Below, one piece after another: positions 17,196 to 25,441 of a stretch of 39,360 nt of DNA (position 1 is its first letter; each line of letters starts with the position of its first letter). The stretch covers positions 1 to 39,360 of the forward strand of contig JAETTH010000015.1 of NCBI GenBank assembly GCA_021769225.1, written 5' to 3'. Under the pieces are notes generated by a model. The model saw only the letters and a list, made by a program, of their open reading frames with translations, was not told the DNA's origin and ran no database searches. The stretch comes from Erysipelotrichaceae bacterium (GTDB taxonomy: Bacteria; Bacillota; Clostridia; TANB77; CAG-508). Position numbers and translations under genes: made by a program.

Positions 17196-17224
17196 ATTAT
17201 ATCAATCTTTGTTTTTTTGTACAA
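17196..17224 (-). promoter_or_regulatory. Promoter of the FIST-ALDH-ADH operon
   Basis: Minus-strand TTGTAC (17219-17224), 17 nt, TATAAT (17196-17201), about 45 nt before the FIST ATG. Confidence 0.7.
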
Positions 17225-17225
17225 T

Positions 17226-17258
17226 ATATTTCACATAAATGTTACATAATTGAAATAT
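17226..17258. promoter_or_regulatory. Dyad upstream of the FIST operon promoter, possible regulator site
   Basis: ATATTTCA and TGAAATAT form a perfect 8-bp inverted repeat with a 17-nt spacer, placed just upstream of the -35 box. The position suits an activator, but the DNA is A/T-rich and chance is possible. Confidence 0.35.
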
Positions 17259-17310
17259 TTGACAGTTTTTGTAATAATTCATATTTTATTTAGGGAAATC
17301 TATAAGAGCA

Positions 17311-17360
17311 AAAAAGAAGAAACCAATTTTCTAGACTAAATTTAGAAAATTGATTTCTTT
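17311..17360 (-). terminator. Terminator of the ABC-2 exporter operon
   Basis: A stem of about 15 bp with one mismatch (17318-17334 with 17344-17360) runs into six T on the minus strand, following the permease stop. Confidence 0.8.
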
Positions 17361-17388
17361 TCCTATTTCTTCCTTTTCCTCTATATTT

Positions 17389-18624
17389 TTAGTTATTTTT
17401 TTCTTTGTACATTTTAATCATATCTTTGAAATTAATTTTAGTTCCATAGTTTAAAATAGCAGAAGAATAGATTTTAATTGCAATATGTGCTACTAGCAAG
17501 ATAGTAACAAGTAAAACAATAAGTGAAATTGCAATCTCTTGACCAGTTGCCACTCCCATTAAGATTCGAAATGGCATACAAAATGGTGATGAAATTGGTA
17601 AGATAGATGCTAATACATTTAAGTCACTTGTTGGATTCATCATAGTAAAATAAGATAAATAAAATCCTACTACTGCTAAAATTGCAACAGGACTATTTGC
17701 TGATTGTACATCTTCTGGCTTACTAACAGTAGAGCCTGTTAAAGCATATAAAAGTGCATAAACAGCATATCCTAGAATAAAGTATATTAAACTTAATATT
17801 CCTAACATAGGTGTTACTTTTGACATATCTAATACTTGTGCTACCATTTCTGGATCTAAAAATACATTTGCACAAATTAAAGCAGTTCCTACAATTAAAA
17901 TAATTTGTATCATCCCTACTATTCCAATTCCAATTGTTTTTCCTAATACAATTGTCTTGGGTGTTGTAGATGTTACTAGTGTTTCCATAATTTTAGATGT
18001 TTTTTCCGTTGTAATAGATGTTGATACTTGATATGCACAAAAATAGATTGCATAGAATAGTACAATTGAAATTAGCATAATTGCTACTATATTTCCACTT
18101 ACTTCTTTTTCTTCAATTTGTTTTATTTCAAGATCAAAAGTTGGCGTTAAAGAAGATACTTGCTCTTGTGTTAATCCTAATTTAGAAAGTTGTAAATTGC
18201 TATAAAGTCCTGTTAAGGCTTGCATAAAACTTTCTGGAAGTTCACTTGTCATCCCAATATTTTCTACAATATATTCTAATTTAATTTTTCCCTCTTGGTT
18301 TGATAGTAGGATTGCTCTTTCAATTTCTTCATTTTGCATTTTTTCTTTTACTTGCTCAAAAGATGTTGATTCATTGGTAATGATAAACTTTTGTCCTAAA
18401 TCCATTGAGTTTAATGACTCTAATGTTCCTTCATAAATATTCTGGCTATCTACAATTAAACAACTATCTGAAGTATTTGATTCACTTTGCATTCTATTTA
18501 GAAAATTTGGAATATTAAATCCAATTACAATTAAGATTAAAATAATTAAGGTAGATACAATAAAGGATTTTCTTTTTACCATTTCTTTTATTGTAAACTC
18601 TGCTACGACAAATAAATCTCTCAT
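17389..18624 (-). CDS. ABC-2 type permease, NatB/YhaP-like
   Basis: A 411-residue membrane protein. One N-terminal helix (about 20-42) precedes an extracytoplasmic domain of about 130 residues, then five or six membrane segments from about residue 180 to 400, including GYAVYALLYALTGSTVSKPEDVQS, split by a short loop. This is the layout of NatB/YhaP permeases that pair with one ATPase to export Na+, drugs or peptides. The phrase EKTSKIMETLVTSTTP in the cytoplasmic loop is a hallmark of the group. It begins one base after the ATPase gene and so is co-translated. No self-immunity or peptide gene is nearby to name the cargo. Confidence 0.88.
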   Translation of the reverse strand: MRDLFVVAEFTIKEMVKRKSFIVSTLIILILIVIGFNIPNFLNRMQSESNTSDSCLIVDSQNIYEGTLESLNSMDLGQKFIITNESTSFEQVKEKMQNEEIERAILLSNQEGKIKLEYIVENIGMTSELPESFMQALTGLYSNLQLSKLGLTQEQVSSLTPTFDLEIKQIEEKEVSGNIVAIMLISIVLFYAIYFCAYQVSTSITTEKTSKIMETLVTSTTPKTIVLGKTIGIGIVGMIQIILIVGTALICANVFLDPEMVAQVLDMSKVTPMLGILSLIYFILGYAVYALLYALTGSTVSKPEDVQSANSPVAILAVVGFYLSYFTMMNPTSDLNVLASILPISSPFCMPFRILMGVATGQEIAISLIVLLVTILLVAHIAIKIYSSAILNYGTKINFKDMIKMYKEKNN

Positions 18625-18625
18625 A

Positions 18626-19516
18626 CTATTTTCCCACCTTTTCTATAAAGATATCATGAAGACTTGGTTTCTTAATTTCAAAATGATTTACCTTCATGTT
18701 GTTTTTTGCTAAAAGATCAAATAATCTATATCCTTCTTGTTCATTCTGAATATCAATTGTGTAATGATAATCCTTACTAAAATGAACTTTTAATCCGGCT
18801 TCTTTGATATAAGATGTTGCATCTTCAGTTGTTTCTAGCTCAAGACTATTTGCTTCATAACTGTTTTTGATATCATTAAGATTTCCTTTTAAAACAGTTT
18901 CTCCTTGATTTAGAATAATAATGTTGGTACAAAACTCTTCAATTGAATTCATTTGGTGTCCTGACATAATAATATATTTTCCTTGATTTACAAGCTCAAT
19001 AATAACATCTTTTAAAAGTTCTGTATTGACTGGATCTAATCCTGAGAAAGGTTCGTCTAGTACAATTAGTTCTGGATTATGCATAACAGCTGTAATGAAT
19101 TGGATTTTTTGCTGATTTCCTTTGGATAATTTCTCTGCTGTCATATCTATGTATTGTTCCATTTCTAATCGTTTCATCCAATATTTAATTTGCTCATCTG
19201 CTTGTTGTTTGCTCATCCCTTTTAATTTTGCAAAATACATTAATTGGTCATAAATTTTTGTTTTTGGATAAATTCCTCTTTCTTCTGGTAAATATCCAAA
19301 GTTAACATGTTTACGAATAACTTCTTTCCCATTCCAAGTGATTTCTCCTTGGTCTTTTTTAATAATTCCTAAAATCATACGAATTGTTGTTGTTTTTCCT
19401 GCGCCATTGGTTCCTAATAGTCCAAATACCCCGGGCTTATCCATTTCAAAAGAGATTGATTTTACTGCTTTTTTCTCACCAAAACTCTTTGATACATTTT
19501 CTATTTTTAATCCCAT
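18626..19516 (-). CDS. ABC transporter ATPase, NatA/YhaQ-like
   Basis: A 296-residue ATPase. Walker A is GTNGAGKTT, the signature is LSKGNQQK, Walker B is LIVLDEPFSGLD, and the switch region is IMSGHQMNSIEEFC. The GNQQK signature variant is characteristic of the NatA/YhaQ branch. The last 80 residues form a C-terminal DUF4162-like domain. It powers the permease encoded directly after it. The operon has no regulator gene of its own in view and lies between the FIST operon and the MazG/YgjV pair. Confidence 0.92.
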   Translation of the reverse strand: MGLKIENVSKSFGEKKAVKSISFEMDKPGVFGLLGTNGAGKTTTIRMILGIIKKDQGEITWNGKEVIRKHVNFGYLPEERGIYPKTKIYDQLMYFAKLKGMSKQQADEQIKYWMKRLEMEQYIDMTAEKLSKGNQQKIQFITAVMHNPELIVLDEPFSGLDPVNTELLKDVIIELVNQGKYIIMSGHQMNSIEEFCTNIIILNQGETVLKGNLNDIKNSYEANSLELETTEDATSYIKEAGLKVHFSKDYHYTIDIQNEQEGYRLFDLLAKNNMKVNHFEIKKPSLHDIFIEKVGK

Positions 19517-19609
19517 AAAAATTATTTCCTTTCCCTCTTATTTTACTTGAAGGTTATTATATCTGATTTATTTTCCTTTTACAATCTTTTTAACTATTAA
19601 TTTTATCTA

Positions 19610-19933
19610 CTAATCCTTTTTTTCTTCTGCTTCAATTAGAAAAAGTTTCTTGTCAAATGCTCCTCTTTTTTCTTGTTTTTTTCTTTTTACCTCTTCCACC
19701 TGCTCTTTTGATATCTTTCTATTTTTCATAATTGCTTCTATTACTTCCCATAAGTCCGCCATTTCTTCAACACTGTGATCTTGCACAAATTCAGTTGCTT
19801 CTTCTAATAGTTTTTTATCTAATTCTTCCCTATATCTTTTGTCATCTAGAACTTCACATTGATAACTTCTTCCATCTTGCTTAATCACATCTGGAATCTT
19901 ATCTCTTACTAATTTTTCATATTTTCTTATCAT
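19610..19933 (-). CDS. MazG-like / phosphoribosyl-ATP pyrophosphohydrolase-fold protein
   Basis: A 107-residue protein beginning YEKLVRDKIPDVI, the phrase shared by small house-cleaning NTP pyrophosphohydrolases. It then has KLLEEATEFVQDHSVEEMADLWEVIEAI, holding the ExxE and ExxD metal ligands of the all-alpha MazG fold, and a Lys/Glu-rich tail with RKKQEKRGAFDKKLFLIE, typical of the subgroup. It probably hydrolyses non-canonical nucleotides to monophosphates. It lies 2 nt after a YgjV-like gene, in one operon, with a GGAGG site within the upstream coding end. Confidence 0.85.
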   Translation of the reverse strand: MIRKYEKLVRDKIPDVIKQDGRSYQCEVLDDKRYREELDKKLLEEATEFVQDHSVEEMADLWEVIEAIMKNRKISKEQVEEVKRKKQEKRGAFDKKLFLIEAEEKKD

Positions 19934-19935
19934 TT

Positions 19936-20478
19936 TTATTTTCCTCCATTTCTTCTTTTTCTCTTCTTTCTTTTTCCTTTTATATCATATTTAAAAATTG
20001 CAATCAGATTAGAAATACAAAAAATGATATTAGAAATTGTTGCTGTATACGCTCCCACTATAAAGTCATAAATTAGCCATAATATAGTAGTTATTAGTGT
20101 TAAACTTCGAATATTTTTTTCCTTTTTCTGTACAATAGTAAGCGTATATAAAACAGAACAGACAATTGGCAAAATATCAATAACTTGTCTATAAAAAGCT
20201 ACTCCGCAAGTAATCACTGTTGCTAAATAGATTGTAATTAGATAATTTGGTAAAGTCTTTTCTTTTCTTTCATATTGATAATTAATAAAAGTTTGAATTG
20301 CTGCAATAAAATTAATAATTGCTCCTGTATAACTCTTTAAAAAGATAAAGTTAATCGCAAAACATAAGTTACTGATAATAAAAAAGATTAAAATTTGTTT
20401 TTTCTTTTTGGATTGAACTCCTATGATATTGAAGGTAGTAGCAAGTAATCCAAAAATTTGTGCTAAAATAAATGTCAT
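19936..20478 (-). CDS. YgjV-family inner-membrane protein
   Basis: A 180-residue protein with six or seven short hydrophobic segments and a strongly basic tail (KYDIKGKRKKRKRR), giving a cytoplasmic C-terminus. The phrases AQIFGLLATTFNIIGVQSKKKKQILIF, NFIAAIQTFINY and LPIVCSVLYTLTI follow the YgjV (Imp-YgjV) family. The biochemical function of this family is unknown to me; some members sit near transporters or nucleotide-handling genes. It is paired with a MazG-like gene here. Upstream is a decayed CYTH gene. Confidence 0.8.
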   Translation of the reverse strand: MTFILAQIFGLLATTFNIIGVQSKKKKQILIFFIISNLCFAINFIFLKSYTGAIINFIAAIQTFINYQYERKEKTLPNYLITIYLATVITCGVAFYRQVIDILPIVCSVLYTLTIVQKKEKNIRSLTLITTILWLIYDFIVGAYTATISNIIFCISNLIAIFKYDIKGKRKKRKRRNGGK

Positions 20479-20497
20479 TTCCCTTTTTCTCCTGTTT

Positions 20498-20872
20498 CTA
20501 ATTAAATTTTACTTCTCTTGTTTCTATCATATTCTCTCCATATTTTTGATAAATCTCATCTGCTGTACAAGAAATCGTATCTTCCATGGTATATTCTAAT
20601 AAATTAGGAATTTCTTCTATTTTTTCTTCACTTTCACCTTCAAATTCTAAATAAGTAGGAATTCTTGGTCAAGTATCAATGTCTAACTCATTTCTTTGTA
20701 ATAGATAAGTACCTCTTCTTTTTTCTTGGTAACTTCTATGAGAATATCCCAGTGCTTCTAGAAATTCTTTTGCAGCTTTCATACTAGGAACTTCTATCTC
20801 AATTTCTATCATTTGTTGAATTTTGGAACAAGGAGAATCTAAAATTTCTTTTGTTTGCCTATTTATTACCTC
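20498..20872 (-). pseudogene. CYTH-domain (class IV adenylate cyclase-like) gene remnant
   Basis: Translating the minus strand from the ATG at 20812 gives MIEIEIEVPSMKAAKEFLEA, then a Tyr/Arg-rich stretch and NELDIDT, a stop, and PRIPTYLEFEGESEEKIEEI, ending at 20498. The family phrase is DIDTWP(x)IPxYLE(x)EG, so the TGA at 20669-20671 sits exactly where the conserved Trp is expected (TGG to TGA). The open frame runs upstream to 20872 without a start. Only the C-terminal half of a CYTH domain is left: the N-terminal ExExK part is missing. These enzymes act on triphosphates or thiamine-triphosphate-like substrates. Confidence 0.7.
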
Positions 20873-21119
20873 TTAAAATAAAATTCTATCTCCAATCGAA
20901 CCATCCCAATAACACCTAAAATATATGCTCAGTATGCGAGTAGTTAACAAATAAATAGTGAATTTTGTTTATTTTTATTTGCTTTTCCTTTAAAATTTCT
21001 AAAATTCTATTACCACCACCAGCATCTACCATAAAATATTTCCCATTTAGTTTAAATATAAAGCAAGTATTCTAGTATTTAATTACTGTAGCATGTTCTA
21101 TTTCTCTAATACAATTATT
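20873..21119 (-). pseudogene. Metallo-beta-lactamase-fold gene remnant
   Basis: The minus strand encodes fragments with an MBL-fold look. IREIEHATVIKY is followed by a TAG at the place of a residue in the usual YNTCF phrase, then NTCFIFKLNGKYFMVDAGGG, NRILEILKEKQ, and YSHTEH, where the family has HxHxDH (first His changed, Asp to Glu). After HIF comes a TAG at 20916-20918. A frame change recovers ILGVIGMVRLE and then a stop at 20873. So there are two in-frame stops and at least one frameshift, and the metal site has decayed. No intact copy is in the window. Confidence 0.65.
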
Positions 21120-21656
21120 TTATTTTCCTCCTTCTTCTGGTGGATTCATAATTAATTGAATCTCTTCGTCTTTTTTCAAATCGTCTGTCAAATATTCAAA
21201 TACTTTGGTTGTCTTTTCCAAAACAGCCTTTGCAACTTCTTTGTCTCCTCTTAATCGTTTACTTGCATATTTCAAAATAATTGGTTTTTTCATAATAGCC
21301 TGCATAACCACATCTTTATCATCTCTTAACCTTTCAGATGCATAATATAAAATCTGCCCATCACTTTTTACTGCTGCCAAAATAATATCTTTATCATCTC
21401 TTAATCTTTCAGATGCATAACAACCAGTCCATCCAGCTTGTGATACTGCTTCTAATAACACATCTTTATCATCTTTTAAACGATCTGATGCAAACTCCAG
21501 TGCCCCACCATCTACTTTTACTGCTTCTAATATAACTTCTTTGTCATCTCTTAATTCTTCACTCGCCCATTCAATAAGAAGTGGTTGTTCTTTTACAACT
21601 TGTAATATGAAATCCTTTTGATCTGCTTTTTGTTTTACCTCTTCTGCTTCAAACAC
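21120..21656 (-). CDS. DUF4116 repeat protein
   Basis: A 178-residue protein starting with GTG, supported by GAGGTG seven nt upstream. It consists of about five tandem helical repeats of roughly 28-30 residues with the pattern LRDDKEVILEAVKxxGxxLxxAS(D/E)RL (consensus, not contiguous). The first repeat is degenerate and the last reads LTDDLKKDEEIQ. This is the DUF4116 repeat, found in many bacterial and eukaryotic proteins of unknown role and likely to form a solenoid for protein binding. No signal peptide. It is 15 nt from the RdgB-type gene upstream and probably co-transcribed with it. The function is unknown. Confidence 0.8.
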   Translation of the reverse strand: MFEAEEVKQKADQKDFILQVVKEQPLLIEWASEELRDDKEVILEAVKVDGGALEFASDRLKDDKDVLLEAVSQAGWTGCYASERLRDDKDIILAAVKSDGQILYYASERLRDDKDVVMQAIMKKPIILKYASKRLRGDKEVAKAVLEKTTKVFEYLTDDLKKDEEIQLIMNPPEEGGK

Positions 21657-21671
21657 TTTTATACACCTCGA

Positions 21672-22283
21672 TTAACAAAATCCTCTTTCTTTTAATCTAG
21701 CAACTAATTCAATAAAAGCTTTTCCTCGATGAGTAACTCCTATTTCTTCATCTGTTAAATCATTCATTACTTTCGAAAAACCATCTGGAATAAAGACTGG
21801 TCCATATGTCAATTTTCCCATAGTACCTGGTTCTTTTGCAATTCTTCCTTTCGTTTCTCCTCTTACAACAATTTCCTCTCCATCTGGCATAATTGCAGTT
21901 AAAACACATACAAAAGTTGCTCCTCTTCTTTCTTCTACATTTTTCATATTATCTAAAAGCTTTTTTAGTACAATTTCTTGAGGCGCATGATCTCCTGCAT
22001 ATCTTGCACTATATACTCCTGGCTCTCCATTTAGACAATCTACACAAAGTCCTGCATCATCTGTTACTATAATTTCAGACAGATGGTGATCATCACAATA
22101 TTTGCGAATTGCTAATGCTTTGATTAAAGAATTTTCTTCAAAAGTTGTTCCATTTTCCGGAATTTCTTCTGTAAATCTAATCTCTTTTAATGTTAAAATT
22201 TCTACTTTTATATTTTTTGTTTTAAAAAACTCTTCTACTTGTTTTCTCTTTGCTTCATTACTTGTCCCATAAATAATTTTCAT
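21672..22283 (-). CDS. RdgB/HAM1-type non-canonical purine NTP pyrophosphatase, divergent subfamily
   Basis: A 203-residue protein of the HAM1 family, which hydrolyses dITP, dXTP and ITP to monophosphates. It has YGTSNEAKRKQVEEFF (substrate entry, Asn), TFEENSLIKALAIRKY, VTDDAGLCVDCLNGEPGVYSARYAG (metal-binding region) and VTHRGKAF. The motif that is usually GFGYDPxF reads KLTYGPVFIP, so the Asp is Gly, and the classic DDSGL is DDAGL. It therefore looks like a distinct subgroup rather than the E. coli type, and substrate preference may differ. It lies between the DUF4116 gene and rlmI, all on the minus strand. Confidence 0.85.
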   Translation of the reverse strand: MKIIYGTSNEAKRKQVEEFFKTKNIKVEILTLKEIRFTEEIPENGTTFEENSLIKALAIRKYCDDHHLSEIIVTDDAGLCVDCLNGEPGVYSARYAGDHAPQEIVLKKLLDNMKNVEERRGATFVCVLTAIMPDGEEIVVRGETKGRIAKEPGTMGKLTYGPVFIPDGFSKVMNDLTDEEIGVTHRGKAFIELVARLKERGFC

Positions 22284-22355
22284 GACTCTTTCCTTCTTTT
22301 TTCTAACTCTTTTTTTCTTTTATTATATTTTCTTCTTTCTATTTGATTTTTAGGA

Positions 22356-23579
22356 CTAAATTACTTGAAAAATATAGAATTTTAAATAATCCGTTTCTGG
22401 TACATTCCATAAAATAGGGTGATCTGGAGCTTGTTGTCTTGCTTCAATTTGCCTTAAACTTACTCCCGCTTCTAATGCTGCTTCCTTTAACATTTGCACA
22501 AATTTTTCATCTTCCATAAAATGAGAACAAGAACAAGTTGCCAAATATCCTCCTCTTGGTAATAGCTTCAATGCTCGATAATTGATCTGTTTATATCCTT
22601 TTTTTGCATGCTCTACTGTTTTTCTGGATTTTGTAAATGCTGGTGGATCTAATATAATAAAGTCATAAGTGTTTTGTTTGATATTTGGTAATAAATCAAA
22701 TACATCTGCCACTTCAAAAGAGATTGTATCTTCTAGATGATTCAATTTAGCATTTTCCTTTGCAGTTTGAATTGCTAATTCTGAAACATCTACAGCATGC
22801 ACATGCTTTGCTTCTCCTTTTGCTGCATTTAATGCAAATGATCCAGTATGAGTAAAACAATCTAATACATTTTTTCCTTTTGCTATTTTTGAAATTGCAA
22901 GTCTGTTATATTTCTGATCTAAGAAAAATCCTGTTTTTTGTCCATTTTCAAAATCCACTTCATAACAAATTCCGTTTTCAACAATCTTAGTTTTTGTTTC
23001 TTTCGGTAGTTCTACACCTTCTAATGGATAAAATCCCTTATTTTCCTCTAATCCTTCTAATTTTCGAATCGTAACATCATTTCTTTCATAGATCCCCTTT
23101 ATCTCTTGTCCATCTTCTTTTAAAATACGATATAGCATAGGAAATATTCTATCTTTTACTTTTTCAATTCCTAAAGATAACGTTTGTGTTACTAAAATGT
23201 CACCAAATCTGTCAACAGTAAGTCCTGGAAAACTATCTGCTTCTCCAAAGATTAATCTACAGTATTGATAATCTTTCTCTCCCATGACTGTTTTTCTGTA
23301 TTCTAAGGCATAACGTAACCTTCTCTCGTAAAAAGCATCATCAAAAGTATCATTTGCATTTTTAGAAATGATACGAACACGTATCTTAGAGTGGCTATTG
23401 ATATATCCTGTTCCTAAATAGGTACCTTTTAGAGAAACAACATCTACTAAATCTCCATTTTCATATCCATTCTCTACTTCTATCAGATCACTTTCATATA
23501 CCCAAGGATGTCCTTTTTGAATTTGTCTTTTTCCTTTATCTGATACAATTACTTTACAAAAATTTCTCTCTATTTTCAT
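22356..23579 (-). CDS. rlmI: RlmI-like rRNA (cytosine-C5) methyltransferase
   Basis: A 407-residue protein with an N-terminal PUA domain (about 1-75; KGKRQIQKGHPWVYESDL), a central domain, and a SAM-binding domain from about 210. SAM motif I is NVLDCFTHTGSFALNAAKG, motif IV is DFIILDPPAFTKS, and the catalytic Cys pair is in YLATCSCSHFM. Length and order fit E. coli RlmI (YccW), which makes m5C at position 1962 of 23S rRNA; the exact target is inferred by family. No frameshift. The gene is 70 nt upstream of the RdgB-type gene and may share its transcript. Confidence 0.9.
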   Translation of the reverse strand: MKIERNFCKVIVSDKGKRQIQKGHPWVYESDLIEVENGYENGDLVDVVSLKGTYLGTGYINSHSKIRVRIISKNANDTFDDAFYERRLRYALEYRKTVMGEKDYQYCRLIFGEADSFPGLTVDRFGDILVTQTLSLGIEKVKDRIFPMLYRILKEDGQEIKGIYERNDVTIRKLEGLEENKGFYPLEGVELPKETKTKIVENGICYEVDFENGQKTGFFLDQKYNRLAISKIAKGKNVLDCFTHTGSFALNAAKGEAKHVHAVDVSELAIQTAKENAKLNHLEDTISFEVADVFDLLPNIKQNTYDFIILDPPAFTKSRKTVEHAKKGYKQINYRALKLLPRGGYLATCSCSHFMEDEKFVQMLKEAALEAGVSLRQIEARQQAPDHPILWNVPETDYLKFYIFQVI

Positions 23580-23640
23580 TTTTACTCTTCCTTTTCTTTT
23601 TCTTAGTTATTATATCTTAATTCGGTTTATAGATCAAGAA

Positions 23641-23668
23641 AAAGACACAGTCCTACTACTGTATCTTT
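23641..23668 (-). terminator. Terminator-like hairpin upstream of rlmI
   Basis: A 10-bp stem with one G-U pair (minus strand AAAGATACAG / CTGTGTCTTT) is followed by TTTTTC. It lies about 185 nt past the rlmD terminator, so it may end the transcript of the small remnant at 23681-23773. Confidence 0.5.
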
Positions 23669-23680
23669 AATTTTCTTTTA

Positions 23681-23773
23681 AGATTCTTTCCATATATCTA
23701 GATACAAAATGAATACTTTGTACTCTAAAATTTTTTCAACATCAGATTCTTCTACTTTTCTATTTAGTTTATA
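23681..23773 (-). pseudogene. Short protein-like remnant between rlmD and rlmI
   Basis: A 31-codon open stretch between TGA (23774-23776) and TAA (23678-23680) has no start codon or ribosome site, but reads like protein (KLNRKVEESDVEKILEYK, then hydrophobic residues and DIWKES). With the terminator just after it, it may be the last trace of a small gene. It could equally be chance in A/T-rich DNA. Confidence 0.25.
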
Positions 23774-23819
23774 TCATAAATATCTAAAGTTTGATAGTCT
23801 TTTAGAAATATTTCTTATA

Positions 23820-23850
23820 AAAAAAGCAATATCATTTTAAGATATTGCTC
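23820..23850 (-). terminator. Terminator of rlmD-like gene
   Basis: A perfect 9-bp stem (AGCAATATC / GATATTGCT) with a 7-nt loop runs into seven T on the minus strand directly after the rlmD stop. Confidence 0.85.
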
Positions 23851-23855
23851 TTCTG

Positions 23856-25220
23856 CTATTTTAGATTTAGTACAGAAATTACCTCACAATGATGAGTAAA
23901 TGGAAACATATCCACTGGTTGTATTTCTTTTACTTCATATTTTTCTTCTAATTCTTTCAAATCCCTTACTAATGTTGCTGGATTACAACTAATATAGATT
24001 AATTTCTTTGGTTCAACAGCTATAATATTTCCAATTGTCGTTATATCTAGCCCTTTTCTTGGGGGATCAACAACTAATACATCTGGATAGACATTTTCTT
24101 TTTTCATTAAAGTTTCAAATGTTTTTTCTACATCTCCCGCAATGAATTCTATATTATGGATTTCATTTATTTGTGCATTTTCTTTTGCATCTTCAATTGC
24201 TTGCTCTACAATTTCAATTCCATATACTTTTTTCACTTTTTTAGCAGCAAAAATTCCAATTGTTCCAATTCCACAATATAGGTCAAATAGAATATCTGAT
24301 TTTGATAGATTTGCTTTTTCTAATGCAATTTCATATAAAGCTTCTGTTTGAATTGGATTGATTTGATAAAATGAGTTTGGTGATATTTTAAATGTATAAT
24401 CTCCTAATGTATCAAAAATAAAGCCATCGCCATATAGATTAATGTTCCTATCTCCTAAAATCACATTTGTATTTTTGTTATTAATATTTTTAACAATCGT
24501 TTTTATCTCAGGAAAATTCTCTACTAAGTTTTTAGTAAGTTCTTTCTCTTTTTGAAATCCATCTGTATTAGTTACTAAAATACACATTACCTCATGAGAA
24601 CGAAAGCCTACTCTTGTTACAATATGACGAATAACTCCTTTTCTTGTTTTCTCATTGTAAACAGGTATTTTATTTTCTTTGATATAATTAAAAATATAGT
24701 TTGCAATCTTTTGAGAAATCTCACTTTGAATCATACAATTAGAGGTAGGAATAATTTCGTGTGTTCTTTGTGCATATACTCCCATAACTGGATTTTTCTG
24801 CTTGTCTAGCCCTAATGGATATTGTGCTTTATTACGATAATGATAAGGATTCCCCATACCAATTGTTTTTTCTATTTTAGGTTTTTGGCTTAATGTTTTG
24901 TTTACTAAATTTTGAATCATTTCTTGCTTCATGTTTAGTGTCTCTTCATAATCAATATGTCTTAAGTCACATCCCCCACATCTTTTATAGGAATTGCAAT
25001 CTTCTTCTACACGATATTTTGATTTTTTTAGAATTTCTACAATCTTTCCAAAAGCATGGGAAGATTGTACTTTTACAATAAGTACTTTTATTTTTTCTCC
25101 TTTTAAGGCACTTGGAATAAAAATTGTAAAGTTTTCCACTTTAGCAATTCCCTCTCCAAAAGCTCCATAATCTATTATATCTACAATATACTCTTTATTC
25201 TTTTCCACTGGCACTTTCAT
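23856..25220 (-). CDS. rlmD: RlmD/RlmCD-like 23S rRNA (uracil-C5) methyltransferase
   Basis: A 454-residue TrmA/RlmD-family enzyme with an N-terminal TRAM domain (about 1-60). The iron-sulfur Cys set is Cys75, Cys81, Cys84 and Cys162, in CNSYKRCGGCD and SNCMIQ. The SAM domain holds DILFDLYCGIGTIGIFAA, VVDPPRKGLD and the catalytic YISCNPATLVRDL near the end. It methylates uracil in 23S rRNA; Firmicutes enzymes of this group can act at two sites (747 and 1939). It has its own promoter (25335-25363) with a leader of about 110 nt, and an AAGGAG site. Intact. Confidence 0.92.
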   Translation of the reverse strand: MKVPVEKNKEYIVDIIDYGAFGEGIAKVENFTIFIPSALKGEKIKVLIVKVQSSHAFGKIVEILKKSKYRVEEDCNSYKRCGGCDLRHIDYEETLNMKQEMIQNLVNKTLSQKPKIEKTIGMGNPYHYRNKAQYPLGLDKQKNPVMGVYAQRTHEIIPTSNCMIQSEISQKIANYIFNYIKENKIPVYNEKTRKGVIRHIVTRVGFRSHEVMCILVTNTDGFQKEKELTKNLVENFPEIKTIVKNINNKNTNVILGDRNINLYGDGFIFDTLGDYTFKISPNSFYQINPIQTEALYEIALEKANLSKSDILFDLYCGIGTIGIFAAKKVKKVYGIEIVEQAIEDAKENAQINEIHNIEFIAGDVEKTFETLMKKENVYPDVLVVDPPRKGLDITTIGNIIAVEPKKLIYISCNPATLVRDLKELEEKYEVKEIQPVDMFPFTHHCEVISVLNLK

Positions 25221-25334
25221 TTTTTTCTCCTTTTTAGGGTTTATGACAATTCCTTACTTTATAGATCATCTTCTTTTTTGATTCATCTTTGCCATCTCTT
25301 AATTATAATTCCTTCTTCATTCTTTACTAGCTTT

Positions 25335-25363
25335 ATTCTAGCATAATATAAAATAAAAGACAA
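25335..25363 (-). promoter_or_regulatory. Promoter of the rlmD-like gene
   Basis: Minus-strand TTGTCT (25358-25363), 17 nt, TAGAAT (25335-25340), with a TG before the -10. About 115 nt from the ATG. Confidence 0.5.
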
Positions 25364-25441
25364 TCTACAATAAAATTGAAACACAATTCAGAAGAATATT
25401 TTTCCAAAATTTACACAAACTAAATTCAAGGGGGTATAAAA

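Noticed and set aside
20669..20671. TGA read as tryptophan (alternative code 4)
   Set aside because: TGA is used as a true stop in two ATGA overlaps (near 9317 and 28188), and long genes use TGG for Trp without internal TGA, so the TGA in the CYTH remnant is a nonsense change.
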